From contig JADGEM010000007.1 in assembly GCA_016744375.1 (NCBI GenBank), forward strand, positions 1 through 64,000: a stretch of DNA of 64,000 nt, in the 5' to 3' direction. This document shows positions 10,399 through 19,952 of the stretch, piece by piece. The notes under the pieces were generated by a model. It made no database searches. It was given only the letters and a program-made list of their open reading frames with translations, and was not told the origin of the DNA. The position numbers were made by a program, and so were the translations under genes. Positions within the stretch are counted from its first letter, which is position 1. Each line of letters begins with the position of its first letter. The DNA comes from Gammaproteobacteria bacterium (lineage in GTDB: Bacteria > Pseudomonadota > Gammaproteobacteria > GRL18).

Positions 10399-12096
10399 TT
10401 ATTTACTCCCTGCTTTAGCCCATGAATCTCTAAGACTCACTGTCCGGTTAAAAACTAATTTATCTGCACCAGAATCCGGATCAGCGGTAAAATAGCCTTC
10501 TCGTTCAAACTGAAATGAATCACCGGGTTGAGTCTCTTCTAATGAGATTTCTGCTCGCGCTTCATTCATAACCATTAATGAATCTGGATTAAGGAAATCT
10601 AAAAAATGGCTGTCAGCATCTTCATGCTTTTTAGCTGCACCATCCGGATTTTCTTCACTAAACAGGCGATCGTAAATACGCACCTCCGCTGGTAAACTGT
10701 ATTGTTCAGAAACCCAGTGAATAACACCTTTCACCTTACGCCCTTCAGGTTTTTTCCCCAGAGTATCTGCATCATGACTACAGCGCAGCTCGATAACCTC
10801 GCCTTGCTCATTTTTAATCACTTCATTACACTTAATGACATAAGAGTTCCTGAGGCGAACTTCCTGATCAATGGTCAGGCGCTTATATTTAGGGGGCGGC
10901 ACTTCTTCAAAGTCACTGCGATCAATATAAATCACTTGGGTCATTTTTAAAGTGCGTCGTCCCATGGATTCATCTTTGGGATGCTTCGGTGCAGACAGAT
11001 CTTCAACCCGATCATCTGACCAGCTTTCAATCGTCACCTTAAGCGGATTAAGAACACACATAGCACGGGGTGCTGAGTGCTCTAAATCTTCACGAATACA
11101 AAACTCCAGTGTACTCATGTCTACAATACCATCCACTTTAGTCACCCCAATTCGGTCACTAAAGTCACGAATAGAAGCCGGGGTATAACCACGACGTCTC
11201 AAGCCGGAAATTGTCGGCATACGGGGATCATCCCAGCCATGTACATGTTTTTCATCCACCAGCTGTTTTAATTTTCGTTTACTGGTGATCGTATAATTAA
11301 GATTAAGTCTTGCAAACTCAATTTGCTGAGGATGAGACGGTGTTTGTAATTGATCCAGAACCCAGTCATACAGAGGCCTGTGATCTTCAAACTCCAAAGT
11401 ACACAATGAGTGGGTAATGCCTTCAATCGCATCCGAAAGGCAGTGAGTATAATCATACATGGGATAAATACACCATTCATTACCCGTCTGATGGTGCTCA
11501 ACTTTCCGGATGCGATAGAGGATCGGGTCACGCATATTGATGTTTGGGGAAGCCATGTCAATTTTAGCACGCAGTACTTTAGCCCCTTCATCAAATTCAC
11601 CTAGCTTCATGCGCTCAAATAAATCCAGATTTTCTTCAATACTTTGCTCACGGTACGGGCTGTCTTTTCCACGTTCTGTTAAGGAACCGCGATAGGCACG
11701 TGCTTCATCAGGTGATAAAGAGCACACATAAGCTTTATTCTGCTTAATGAGTTCAATGGCATACTGATAGAGCTGTCCAAAATAATTTGAAGCATATTTG
11801 GGTTCATCAAGCCACTCAAAGCCCAGCCAGGAAACGTCTTCCAAAATAGAGTCAATATACTCCATATCTTCTTTTTCAGGATTGGTATCATCAAAACGCA
11901 GATTACAACCACCCTTATAATCTTTAGCCAGGCCAAAATTTAGACAAATTGATTTTGCATGACCGATATGCAGATAACCATTGGGCTCAGGTGGAAAACG
12001 AGTCACCACCTGACCATTATTTTTATTATTGCGAATATCTTCATCAATAATATGACGTATAAAGTTACTTGAAGGTTTTGTCTCTGTATCGCTCAT
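10399..12096 (-). CDS. glnS: glutaminyl-tRNA synthetase
   Basis: A class Ib synthetase charging tRNA-Gln. 565 residues (E. coli 554). The ATP motif [12 protein letters not shown] ends at residue 46, and the KMSKS-equivalent appears as ITSKRKL, the form usual in GlnRS. The C-terminal beta-barrel anticodon-binding domains are complete. It is the first gene of a glnS-cysS pair. It faces the ppiA gene across a 274-base divergent spacer that should hold promoters for both directions. Confidence 0.96.
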   Translation of the reverse strand: MSDTETKPSSNFIRHIIDEDIRNNKNNGQVVTRFPPEPNGYLHIGHAKSICLNFGLAKDYKGGCNLRFDDTNPEKEDMEYIDSILEDVSWLGFEWLDEPKYASNYFGQLYQYAIELIKQNKAYVCSLSPDEARAYRGSLTERGKDSPYREQSIEENLDLFERMKLGEFDEGAKVLRAKIDMASPNINMRDPILYRIRKVEHHQTGNEWCIYPMYDYTHCLSDAIEGITHSLCTLEFEDHRPLYDWVLDQLQTPSHPQQIEFARLNLNYTITSKRKLKQLVDEKHVHGWDDPRMPTISGLRRRGYTPASIRDFSDRIGVTKVDGIVDMSTLEFCIREDLEHSAPRAMCVLNPLKVTIESWSDDRVEDLSAPKHPKDESMGRRTLKMTQVIYIDRSDFEEVPPPKYKRLTIDQEVRLRNSYVIKCNEVIKNEQGEVIELRCSHDADTLGKKPEGRKVKGVIHWVSEQYSLPAEVRIYDRLFSEENPDGAAKKHEDADSHFLDFLNPDSLMVMNEARAEISLEETQPGDSFQFEREGYFTADPDSGADKLVFNRTVSLRDSWAKAGSK

Positions 12097-12248
12097 ATTT
12101 TGTAGCTCATCTTTTCTGTCTGAAATTAATTAGGCCAAAAGTTAAATTTGTTTACAATGAAGGGCTCATAAGAATCAATATTGTAATGCAGATTACACCA
12201 GACCAGTGATTTTAATAAATAAATAGACAAAAATAAATCATTAACCCC

Positions 12249-12266
12249 TTTAATCGCACGATTAAA
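12249..12266. promoter_or_regulatory. palindrome in the glnS/ppiA divergent spacer
   Basis: TTTAATCG and CGATTAAA are perfect 8-base arms around CA. The site lies about midway between the two divergent starts and could be an operator. No regulator can be named. The remainder of 12097-12370 shows no gene. Confidence 0.3.
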
Positions 12267-12370
12267 ACCGTTATATTGTCAAATTCCAGTTTCTTAAATA
12301 GGTTTCTATGCTCTTTTTGCCCAGAAACTCCGGATTAACGTGCTTCACATTTAATTATTAAGGTTCAACA

Positions 12371-12943
12371 ATGACAAGATTCAAACTTTTAGTTCTTAGT
12401 TTATTTTTACTCAGCTTTAGTCTGCTCAGCTTCGCTTCTGAAACAATCAAAATTAAGATGGTCACCACTAAAGGTGACATTATTCTGGAACTTTATCCTG
12501 ATAAAGCACCTGACACTGTAAAAAACTTTGTTAATTATGCTGATAATAATTTCTATAATAAAACCATTTTTCATCGAGTCATTAATGGATTTATGATTCA
12601 GGGCGGTGGCTTTACTAATGCCCAGGATCGCAAAAGAACCCTAAGCCCAATTAAGAACGAAGCTGATAATGGCCTGAAAAATGACCGTTACACAATTGCT
12701 ATGGCCAGAACCGGTGATCCGCATTCAGCAACCGCTCAGTTTTTTATCAACCTGAAAGATAATGACTTTTTAAACCATACCCGTAAATCAATCAATGGCT
12801 GGGGCTATACCGTGTTTGGAAAAGTCACTGAAGGTCAGGATATTGTGGATACAATTGCCAGAGTTAAGACCATTAAAACAGCTGGCCAGCAAAACATCCC
12901 TGTTGATCCCATATACATAGAAGATGTTGATGTTGTTAAGTAA
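12371..12943 (+). CDS. ppiA: periplasmic peptidyl-prolyl cis-trans isomerase (cyclophilin A type)
   Basis: 190 residues. The signal peptide (about 1-23, hydrophobic core LLVLSLFLLSFSLLSF) ends before SETIKIK. The cyclophilin domain has the motifs FHRVINGFMIQGG, the AMAR..DPHSATAQFFINL block and WGYTVFGKV. It catalyses prolyl isomerisation during folding of exported proteins. An AAGG Shine-Dalgarno sits just upstream of the ATG. The cytoplasmic paralogue follows 134 bases downstream, and the two share most of the domain, so they look like duplicates with different addresses. Confidence 0.93.
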   Translation: MTRFKLLVLSLFLLSFSLLSFASETIKIKMVTTKGDIILELYPDKAPDTVKNFVNYADNNFYNKTIFHRVINGFMIQGGGFTNAQDRKRTLSPIKNEADNGLKNDRYTIAMARTGDPHSATAQFFINLKDNDFLNHTRKSINGWGYTVFGKVTEGQDIVDTIARVKTIKTAGQQNIPVDPIYIEDVDVVK

Positions 12944-13077
12944 ATAGGATTTTATTATAGATGCAGGGCTTGATTTTTTAGCTTTCATCCTTATCTAGAT
13001 TCTATTAAATTTAATTTTCTGGCTCTAATGACAAGAGCTAAGTTCTTCACAGAGTTAAAGAAAGGTTTAAAAAAACT

Positions 13078-13569
13078 ATGATTAAAATGCAAACAAACTA
13101 TGGCACAATATCCATAGAACTTGATACTGAAAAAGCCCCAGAAACTTGTGCCAACTTTGAGCAATATGTAAAAGATGGTTTTTATGACGGCACTATTTTT
13201 CACCGTGTTATTGACGGCTTCATGATTCAGGGCGGCGGTATGGAGCCCGGTATGAATGAGAAAGATACCCGTACAAATATCAAGAACGAAGCAAGTAATG
13301 GCCTGACCAATGATAGAGGCACATTAGCCATGGCACGTACACCCGATCCTCATTCAGCTTCTTCACAGTTTTTTATTAACTTGAAAGACAATGCATTTCT
13401 AAACTTCCGTAATGAGACAGCAGACGGATGGGGTTATTGTGTATTTGCTAAAGTCACCGATGGCATGGATGTGGTTGACGCGATTAAATCAGTAAAAACT
13501 GGTAATGCAGGCTTCCACTCCGATGTTCCTGTAGAAGATGTTGTCATTGAAAAAGTAACCATAGAATAA
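13078..13569 (+). CDS. ppiB: cytoplasmic peptidyl-prolyl cis-trans isomerase (cyclophilin B type)
   Basis: 163 residues without a signal peptide (E. coli PpiB 164). Active-site blocks are [32 protein letters not shown] and [12 protein letters not shown]. Start supported by a GAAAGG ribosome site 11 bases upstream. A strong terminator hairpin follows at 13584. Gammaproteobacteria often place ppiB beside cysS and lpxH, as here. Confidence 0.95.
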   Translation: MIKMQTNYGTISIELDTEKAPETCANFEQYVKDGFYDGTIFHRVIDGFMIQGGGMEPGMNEKDTRTNIKNEASNGLTNDRGTLAMARTPDPHSASSQFFINLKDNAFLNFRNETADGWGYCVFAKVTDGMDVVDAIKSVKTGNAGFHSDVPVEDVVIEKVTIE

Positions 13570-13583
13570 ACCTCTTTGGTCAC

Positions 13584-13621
13584 AAGAAAGTGGGGTTCTC
13601 CAGAACGCCACTTTCTTTTTT
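13584..13621 (+). terminator. rho-independent terminator after ppiB
   Basis: Perfect 10-base arms AAGAAAGTGG / CCACTTTCTT enclose a second short stem (TTCT/AGAA), and a T-run follows. The T-run reaches the annotated lpxH ATG at 13622, so lpxH either has its own promoter inside ppiB or depends on read-through. Confidence 0.9.
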
Positions 13622-14356
13622 ATGCCCTCTCATTCCTCAATGAAAAAACTCTTTATTTCTGATCTTCATCTGGATCCCGCAAGGCCTGATATTCAGGCAT
13701 GTTTTGATCAATTCATTAAAACCTGTCTCACTAACAAGAATACCATTCACTCTCTCTACATTTTAGGTGACCTGTTTGAATTCTGGATAGGTGATGATGC
13801 TTCTATTCCTGTTTATAAGCAGCCCATATCACAATTAAAGCAACTCTCCGATATTGGCATCCAAGTCCATGTAATGCATGGCAATCGCGACTTTCTCATG
13901 GGGTCTGGCTTTGAAAAGGAAAGCGGCTGTCAACTCATTCCCGATCTCTATACTCTATCAAATAAGGGTGAGGCAGAACTGCAGTCAGTTCTGCTCTCTC
14001 ATGGGGACATTTTTTGCAGTGATGATAAAGACTATATGACTTTTCGAAAAATGGTACGGGATCCTACCTGGCAAACAGAGTTTCTTTCCAGATCCATTAG
14101 TGAGCGACTCGACATTGCAAAGAACATGAGGCAACAAAGCAAACAACAAAGCATACAAAAAAACTCTGAAATCACCGATGTGAACCAGCAAACAGTTGAA
14201 AAGATCATGTCAGAGCACAGTGCCCATACCTTAATTCATGGTCACACCCACCGTCCAGCCACTCATACATTTACACTTCATAAACAGACAGCTAAACGAA
14301 TTGTCTTACCCGACTGGAATCCGGATGCTAAAGTCTATGAATTGTGCTTTGGGTAA
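13622..14356 (+). CDS. lpxH: UDP-2,3-diacylglucosamine pyrophosphatase
   Basis: A cytosolic, membrane-associated calcineurin-like phosphoesterase of lipid A synthesis that cleaves UDP-2,3-diacylglucosamine to lipid X and UMP. 244 residues. The metal-binding motifs are all present: ISDLHLD, GDLFEFWIGDD, MHGNRDF, LSHGDIF and IHGHTHRP. The first ATG (13622) touches the terminator of ppiB and has no Shine-Dalgarno. The second ATG at 13640 (MKKLFISDLHL) aligns better with the family N-terminus, so the true protein may be 238 residues. Confidence 0.93.
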   Translation: MPSHSSMKKLFISDLHLDPARPDIQACFDQFIKTCLTNKNTIHSLYILGDLFEFWIGDDASIPVYKQPISQLKQLSDIGIQVHVMHGNRDFLMGSGFEKESGCQLIPDLYTLSNKGEAELQSVLLSHGDIFCSDDKDYMTFRKMVRDPTWQTEFLSRSISERLDIAKNMRQQSKQQSIQKNSEITDVNQQTVEKIMSEHSAHTLIHGHTHRPATHTFTLHKQTAKRIVLPDWNPDAKVYELCFG

Positions 14357-14475
14357 GGAGCGGACAACAATATCACCCTGAAACATTCATAATATTCATA
14401 AACAATCAAAAACTTAGAGCATCTTAGACACCTAAAGTACTGATTATTTATTATTCTCAAATATTTACCAATCAA

Positions 14476-16332
14476 TTATTTGGTATCTTCCAGGCGATTT
14501 CTTAAACCAGAATAACGCCATGAGCGTTCGCTCAATGCTTTTTTCCAAACAGCTTCACTGCCAATAATAAACAAAGATTCTTTTGCTCTGGTCAATCCAG
14601 TATAGAGAAGTTCAGGGCTTAATAATGAATGCTCTGTCTGGGGTAAAACAATGGCTACATGGGCAAACTCAGAGCCCTGTGTTTTGTGAATCGTCATAGC
14701 ATAGACCGTTTCAACTGACGGCAGTCTAGCCAGACTAATTTGGCGATATCGAGCGTCTTCATCTTCAAACCAGGCGGTTAATTTACCATTATCATCAGGC
14801 CAAACCAGTCCGACATCACCATTAAATAAATTACTTGAATAACTATTCTGGATCACCATAATTGGACGACCTTTATAGTTTTGTTCCGGATAGATCGTTT
14901 TGTTGTATTTATTAAGTAGTTTCTCGATTGTTTTATTGAGTTGTTCAACGCCCCTCTCTCCTACTCTGGTCGGTAGCAGAATACGAAATCTGGCTAAGGC
15001 AGAAAATGCTTTATGCAAATTCTGAGCTTTGGAGATTTTTAAAAAATAATATTGACACGCTTTTATTAGCCATTTTTCATATAATGCATCAGGGAGATAA
15101 TTTAACTGTCCCTTCTCTGCATATTCAAAACTAATGATTGTTTGTTCATTTTTTAATAATCTTTCCCAACTATCATGAGCTTTAGCAGAGATAACTTCAG
15201 TAGCAATTGCACCAATATCTCCGCCAAAGCGACGGCTTTTTGTTAATAGTGTCAAATGGCTATAGTGACTATCAGTGTTTTCCGAGACAATTTGTCCACT
15301 GAACAACTTAATCTGTTCAGCTGCATCATGGTGATAACCAGGATGTTGTTGACAGGCAATATCAGCCAGAACACTACCCGTTTCAACTGAGGGTAATTGA
15401 TCAGCATCTCCTAATAAAATAAGCATGGATTGTTCAGGCAATGCTCGCAGTACGCGCGCCATCATTGGTAAATCAATCATTGAGACTTCATCTATTAATA
15501 ACACATCACAGTTTAAAGGATGTTTGGCATTATAATTTAACTTTAGGTTATTAGGTCGAAAGCCCAGGAGTCGATGTAGAGTGACCGCCTCTTCAGATAT
15601 AGAATCAATAATATGCACATCAACTAATTGTTTTTTTAAATCACTCTTGGCCCCTGCAATTGATTCTTTTAATCGCTGTGCGGCTTTTCCTGTTGGAGCA
15701 GCCATTAATATTTTCAGTTGGCCATTATTAACTGCCTGTAATGTGGCTAATAATCGTGTCACTGTATAGGTTTTTCCTGTACCAGGACCACCAGATATGA
15801 TACTTAAGCGACGTCCCAGGGCATTGGCAACAGCAACTTGCTGCCAGTCAGCTTCAGATTGACTGGACAAATTTTCATTAAATAACTGAGAAATAATTTC
15901 TTTTGCTCTAGACTGCTGTTGTCTGTCTAGTGGCAGCAAAGTCATACGAGATTGCAGTGTTTCTGCAATCTCAACTTCAAATTGCCAATATCGTCTTAAA
16001 TACAACGCCTGATTATCCAAAACAATCGGGGCATTATCATCAGGAGTAATCGCCAGAGCATCAAGACAGGCATTGATTTCAATCAGAGAAGGGAAATAAT
16101 AACCCTTTAACCCTTTTTCAGAATTCGCCCAGTAAATTTTTCCCATGACGTCTTTTACAGGTAAACAAGAGTGGCCTTTTCGAAGAGCCCATTGTAATGC
16201 CAATAACAAATGAAAAAATAATGCTTCTTCCTCCAGTTCCAATTCAATTGATATTTGGCGCGCCATAAAATAATCAATGGCTTCAATATCATCCAGTTGT
16301 TGCTGACATGAACCACTATCCGAATAAATCAT
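14476..16332 (-). CDS. recD: exodeoxyribonuclease V alpha subunit
   Basis: The 5'-3' helicase of RecBCD. 618 residues (E. coli 608). Walker A GGPGTGKT at 181-188, Walker B LLIDEVSMID, and the C-terminal helicase motifs AMTIHKTQGSEF and YTGLTRAKE are visible. The start overlaps the recB stop by four bases (ATGA), implying translational coupling. As the last gene of recC-recB-recD, it would be made in proportion to RecB. Convergent with lpxH; the 119-base gap shows no clear terminator. Confidence 0.95.
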   Translation of the reverse strand: MIYSDSGSCQQQLDDIEAIDYFMARQISIELELEEEALFFHLLLALQWALRKGHSCLPVKDVMGKIYWANSEKGLKGYYFPSLIEINACLDALAITPDDNAPIVLDNQALYLRRYWQFEVEIAETLQSRMTLLPLDRQQQSRAKEIISQLFNENLSSQSEADWQQVAVANALGRRLSIISGGPGTGKTYTVTRLLATLQAVNNGQLKILMAAPTGKAAQRLKESIAGAKSDLKKQLVDVHIIDSISEEAVTLHRLLGFRPNNLKLNYNAKHPLNCDVLLIDEVSMIDLPMMARVLRALPEQSMLILLGDADQLPSVETGSVLADIACQQHPGYHHDAAEQIKLFSGQIVSENTDSHYSHLTLLTKSRRFGGDIGAIATEVISAKAHDSWERLLKNEQTIISFEYAEKGQLNYLPDALYEKWLIKACQYYFLKISKAQNLHKAFSALARFRILLPTRVGERGVEQLNKTIEKLLNKYNKTIYPEQNYKGRPIMVIQNSYSSNLFNGDVGLVWPDDNGKLTAWFEDEDARYRQISLARLPSVETVYAMTIHKTQGSEFAHVAIVLPQTEHSLLSPELLYTGLTRAKESLFIIGSEAVWKKALSERSWRYSGLRNRLEDTK

Positions 16333-19300
16333 GCAGCACCCTCCTTAATCACTTCACCTTGAAAGGCCTTTTCCAGTTGATTTAATAAAGAAGTCTCTAT
16401 CGCCGTATGAAATATCCCATAATATTCATTGTTTTGAGTACTCATGCCTCGTAAATAAAGATAGTAAACGCCACCAAAATGTATTTCGGGATCATAGTGA
16501 GTGATCCTTAATGATAAATAACGATGCAGGGCTAAACTATAAATTAAATACTGTAGATCATAATAATGAAGCTGGTTATTTTCTTTTAATGCTTGCCAGT
16601 GGTAGTCCTTCAGCTGATCACCCAGATGCGTTGATTTATAATCAACCACATAGAAACGTCCATTATGTTCAAAAATAAGATCAATAAAACCTCGCATCAT
16701 ACCAACAAGTTTCTCTTTTTCTGGTAAATTAATACGCTGATCCCCACCACGATATTCATTTAAAATGACTGAAAGAGAATCCAGCTGCATATTATTCATG
16801 GGAAAATAAAATTCTGTCTCCCGTAAAGTCTGGGACCAACTTAGATCGGAGAGTTTAATTGATTCACTTGCTGGCTCAATAAGTGGTAGTGGTGTATCCA
16901 GGCAATCCTGAAGCCACTGAACCAGCTCTACTTGTTGTTCTTCAGGCAAACCACCAAAACGGCGTAATGGTGTTTCCAGGGGCCAGTCGTATTGTATTGA
17001 TGAAAAATTGGTGTATTCAAGAATATCATGCAGTAAATTTCCAGTATCCGTACCCTTGCGTAAAGAAAAACGCAGCGAATTGGCAGTAGCCGATTTTTCA
17101 CCATCTTCCTGAGCTTTATATTCAAAAGCTTCATCCGACCGATCTTTTTGTTCCTGACGTGCCGAATAGGAATCACGCATCAAAGATGAAAAAGAACTCA
17201 ATGACCAATGAGAATCAATAGGATGTTCTAGTAGTGATAAGGATAATAGCTCATAATCATTCATTGGTTCTAGTCGTGATAAAACCTGAGTCTCATTATC
17301 ATCAATCATAATGAGTGTACTGCTCTCATCACTGGTGTCGACTAATTGCTGCAATGTTTCTTCCCAATCACCTCTATCTGCAAGTTTAAGCGTTAAGCCA
17401 AGTGGTGACTTAGAACTCTCTGTAAATGGAGCAACGCCCAGATAACAGCGATAGGCTGCACGCGTAATAGCAACATAGAGTAAACGAATGGTTTCTGCAT
17501 TCACTTCTGATGTGACCAGTTCAATCGCTTCATCGCTTTGACCAACCTGACATTTTGCCTGATAAGATTCGGAATCATGGTATTCAAAATATTCATGAAG
17601 TGTTTTACCAAAACGTACAGGATCTTTAAAAGCACTGGCAAAAGGAATAAATACTACGGGATATTCCAGTCCTTTTGAGCCATGTTGTGTCATAATACGA
17701 ATCAGATTCTCATCACTTTCCAAACGCAGTTGTGCTTCATCCTGGTTATTATCTGCCTGACATTGATCAGTGAACCACTTCAGTAATTGTTGTGGATGTT
17801 TATACTGCCTGGAAGCCTGTTGTAATAATTCAGCAAGATGAATCATATTGGTCAGAGAACGCTCATGCTTTGACGGTTCAGGCTGATAATCATGGCCAAT
17901 CAATTGCATCAGCATGGACATACAACCTTTTTTCTGCCAGATTTGTCGTAACTGTACCGCCCTGTCGCGCTGTTCCTCCCATGCCTGCTCAGAACCCTGT
18001 TCCTGATAAAGGGCTAGTTTTTCAGCAGTTCCCCCCATTAGATAGGTCGATAAAGCAGCCACCAGTAAATCACTGTTTTCGGATTCTAAAATCCCTTTAA
18101 GAACCAGCAATAATTCATTTGCTTGTGCACTTTTAAATATATTCTCTTTCTCACTCAGATAAACAGAAGGAAAGCCTGAATTTGATAAGACATTTCGCAT
18201 TATCTGAGCTTCAGTGCCCGTACGAACTAAAATAGCAATATCTTTTTCCTGCAGAGACTGTTCACCGAGCTTTGCTTCAGTCAATAATCGACTGATTTCA
18301 GTGACGCACCATTGTGCCAGACCCAGTTTAAAATCATCAGTTGTTGCATCTCCTTTTGCGCCACTGGGATTTGCCACTTCAGAAAGCCAGCAATAATTTA
18401 TTGCGGTAAAATGATCGCTGCTATCTTTAAATGATATTTTTGCTGCTTCTGCTTTATCCGTAGAGTTAATTTTTTCATAATGAATATCATAGCCAAACAC
18501 CTCATCACTACTATTTTGCTCTAAAGATCCCCCCAGAAATAGTCGATTATAAGCTGTCACAACCGTATCGACTGAACGCCAGTTTGTGTCCATATGCCAA
18601 TGATAATCAGCGGCTTTACGCGCATCTAAATAAGTGAAGATATCACCACCTCGAAAGGCATAGATTGCTTGTTTTGGATCCCCAATCATAAACAGAGCTG
18701 ATTGTTGATCGGATTTTGGATAAAGAATATCTAAAATCGCATATTGATTGGGATCGGTGTCCTGAAACTCATCGACTAAGGCGACAGGATACTGCTTATG
18801 CAATTCTTTCATCAACCCTTGTCCTTCACTTGTCTGCAATCGCAGACTGAGACAGGTGATCAAATCATCGAAATCCATCATTGCATGTTGTTCTTTATCT
18901 CGAGCAAAACTCTGACGAATTTCTGTAATTCCATGAGAGACCAGCTGATAAACAGGATTATTTTCAATCTGTTTAGCCAAGCTTTTATTGCGTCGACTTA
19001 ATTGATCTGAAAACATTTTTTTAAGTTGCTTTAGTGGTTCAAATATTTCCTTAAGTTCATTATTACCACGATAACGATTACCATTGATAAAACGGCCTAA
19101 TTCACCAGGACATACAGACGCATCTTCTTGACCAAGCCACTGAATTAAACATTGCCACTCATTTAGTCGTTCAGCTTCATCTTTTTTTCCATTCACTAGA
19201 GTAGAAAAAATTATATCTTTGTCTTTATTAAGTACTTCTAAAACCTTTATTTTTTTTAAAAGAAATAAATCTCTCATAATACGAGATATATTATCATCAT

Positions 19301-19946
19301 AATAACGTTGTATCACTTCAGGATTTGGAGCATTTAAAGTACAGGAAGTCGTTAGAGCTCGATAAAACTGACTAAAAAATACATCCGGCTTATGCCAATT
19401 TTTTTCTTTCAGTAATAAAAAATCAGATTTTATCTGGTTAATTTTTCGCAGCCAGTCACGAATGGATTCAAGCAGTAGTTCACTGGTATCCGATTCCATT
19501 GATATATCCATTGGCAGGCCGCTGGAAAATGCCTGACTGGTTAAGGCTCGACTGCAAAAACCATGAAGAGTAAAAATTGAAGCTTCATCCAGTTCCAGTG
19601 ATGCCGCTTTCAAGCGTGCTTCTCTTAGCTCTGTTTGCTCTTGAGTAAAGTTACTATTAATTGCCTTAAAAAACGCCTCTTCTTTAATCAGGACATCCCA
19701 ATTTTTTAACGCATTACGCACTTCATTATCGATACGAGCACGCAATTCTTCAGTGGCTGCTTTTGTAAAAGTCATGACCAGAATCTGCTTTACACTTAAG
19801 CCACTTTCTAAAAGCAGGCGCAAGTAAATTTTTGTAATATTATAGGTTTTACCCGTTCCTGCACTGGCTTCAATCAGATGGCGACCCGATAAAGGTATGG
19901 TTGATGGATTTAATTTTTCAGGAGTATTTATTATATTTATTGTCAC
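16329..19946 (-). CDS. recB: exodeoxyribonuclease V beta subunit
   Basis: The 3'-5' helicase and the nuclease of RecBCD, which processes double-strand ends and loads RecA. 1205 residues (E. coli 1180). UvrD-type helicase with Walker A EASAGTGKTYNI near residue 27, DEFQDTDPNQY, GDPKQAIYAFRGGD and VAITRA. The C-terminal RecB nuclease motif has Asp1089, Asp1102 and Lys1104 (in FIDLIF and VVDYKS). Starts 6 bases after the recC stop. The ptrA gene that separates recC and recB in E. coli is absent. Confidence 0.96.
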   Translation of the reverse strand: MTINIINTPEKLNPSTIPLSGRHLIEASAGTGKTYNITKIYLRLLLESGLSVKQILVMTFTKAATEELRARIDNEVRNALKNWDVLIKEEAFFKAINSNFTQEQTELREARLKAASLELDEASIFTLHGFCSRALTSQAFSSGLPMDISMESDTSELLLESIRDWLRKINQIKSDFLLLKEKNWHKPDVFFSQFYRALTTSCTLNAPNPEVIQRYYDDNISRIMRDLFLLKKIKVLEVLNKDKDIIFSTLVNGKKDEAERLNEWQCLIQWLGQEDASVCPGELGRFINGNRYRGNNELKEIFEPLKQLKKMFSDQLSRRNKSLAKQIENNPVYQLVSHGITEIRQSFARDKEQHAMMDFDDLITCLSLRLQTSEGQGLMKELHKQYPVALVDEFQDTDPNQYAILDILYPKSDQQSALFMIGDPKQAIYAFRGGDIFTYLDARKAADYHWHMDTNWRSVDTVVTAYNRLFLGGSLEQNSSDEVFGYDIHYEKINSTDKAEAAKISFKDSSDHFTAINYCWLSEVANPSGAKGDATTDDFKLGLAQWCVTEISRLLTEAKLGEQSLQEKDIAILVRTGTEAQIMRNVLSNSGFPSVYLSEKENIFKSAQANELLLVLKGILESENSDLLVAALSTYLMGGTAEKLALYQEQGSEQAWEEQRDRAVQLRQIWQKKGCMSMLMQLIGHDYQPEPSKHERSLTNMIHLAELLQQASRQYKHPQQLLKWFTDQCQADNNQDEAQLRLESDENLIRIMTQHGSKGLEYPVVFIPFASAFKDPVRFGKTLHEYFEYHDSESYQAKCQVGQSDEAIELVTSEVNAETIRLLYVAITRAAYRCYLGVAPFTESSKSPLGLTLKLADRGDWEETLQQLVDTSDESSTLIMIDDNETQVLSRLEPMNDYELLSLSLLEHPIDSHWSLSSFSSLMRDSYSARQEQKDRSDEAFEYKAQEDGEKSATANSLRFSLRKGTDTGNLLHDILEYTNFSSIQYDWPLETPLRRFGGLPEEQQVELVQWLQDCLDTPLPLIEPASESIKLSDLSWSQTLRETEFYFPMNNMQLDSLSVILNEYRGGDQRINLPEKEKLVGMMRGFIDLIFEHNGRFYVVDYKSTHLGDQLKDYHWQALKENNQLHYYDLQYLIYSLALHRYLSLRITHYDPEIHFGGVYYLYLRGMSTQNNEYYGIFHTAIETSLLNQLEKAFQGEVIKEGAA

Positions 19947-19952
19947 AGTATT

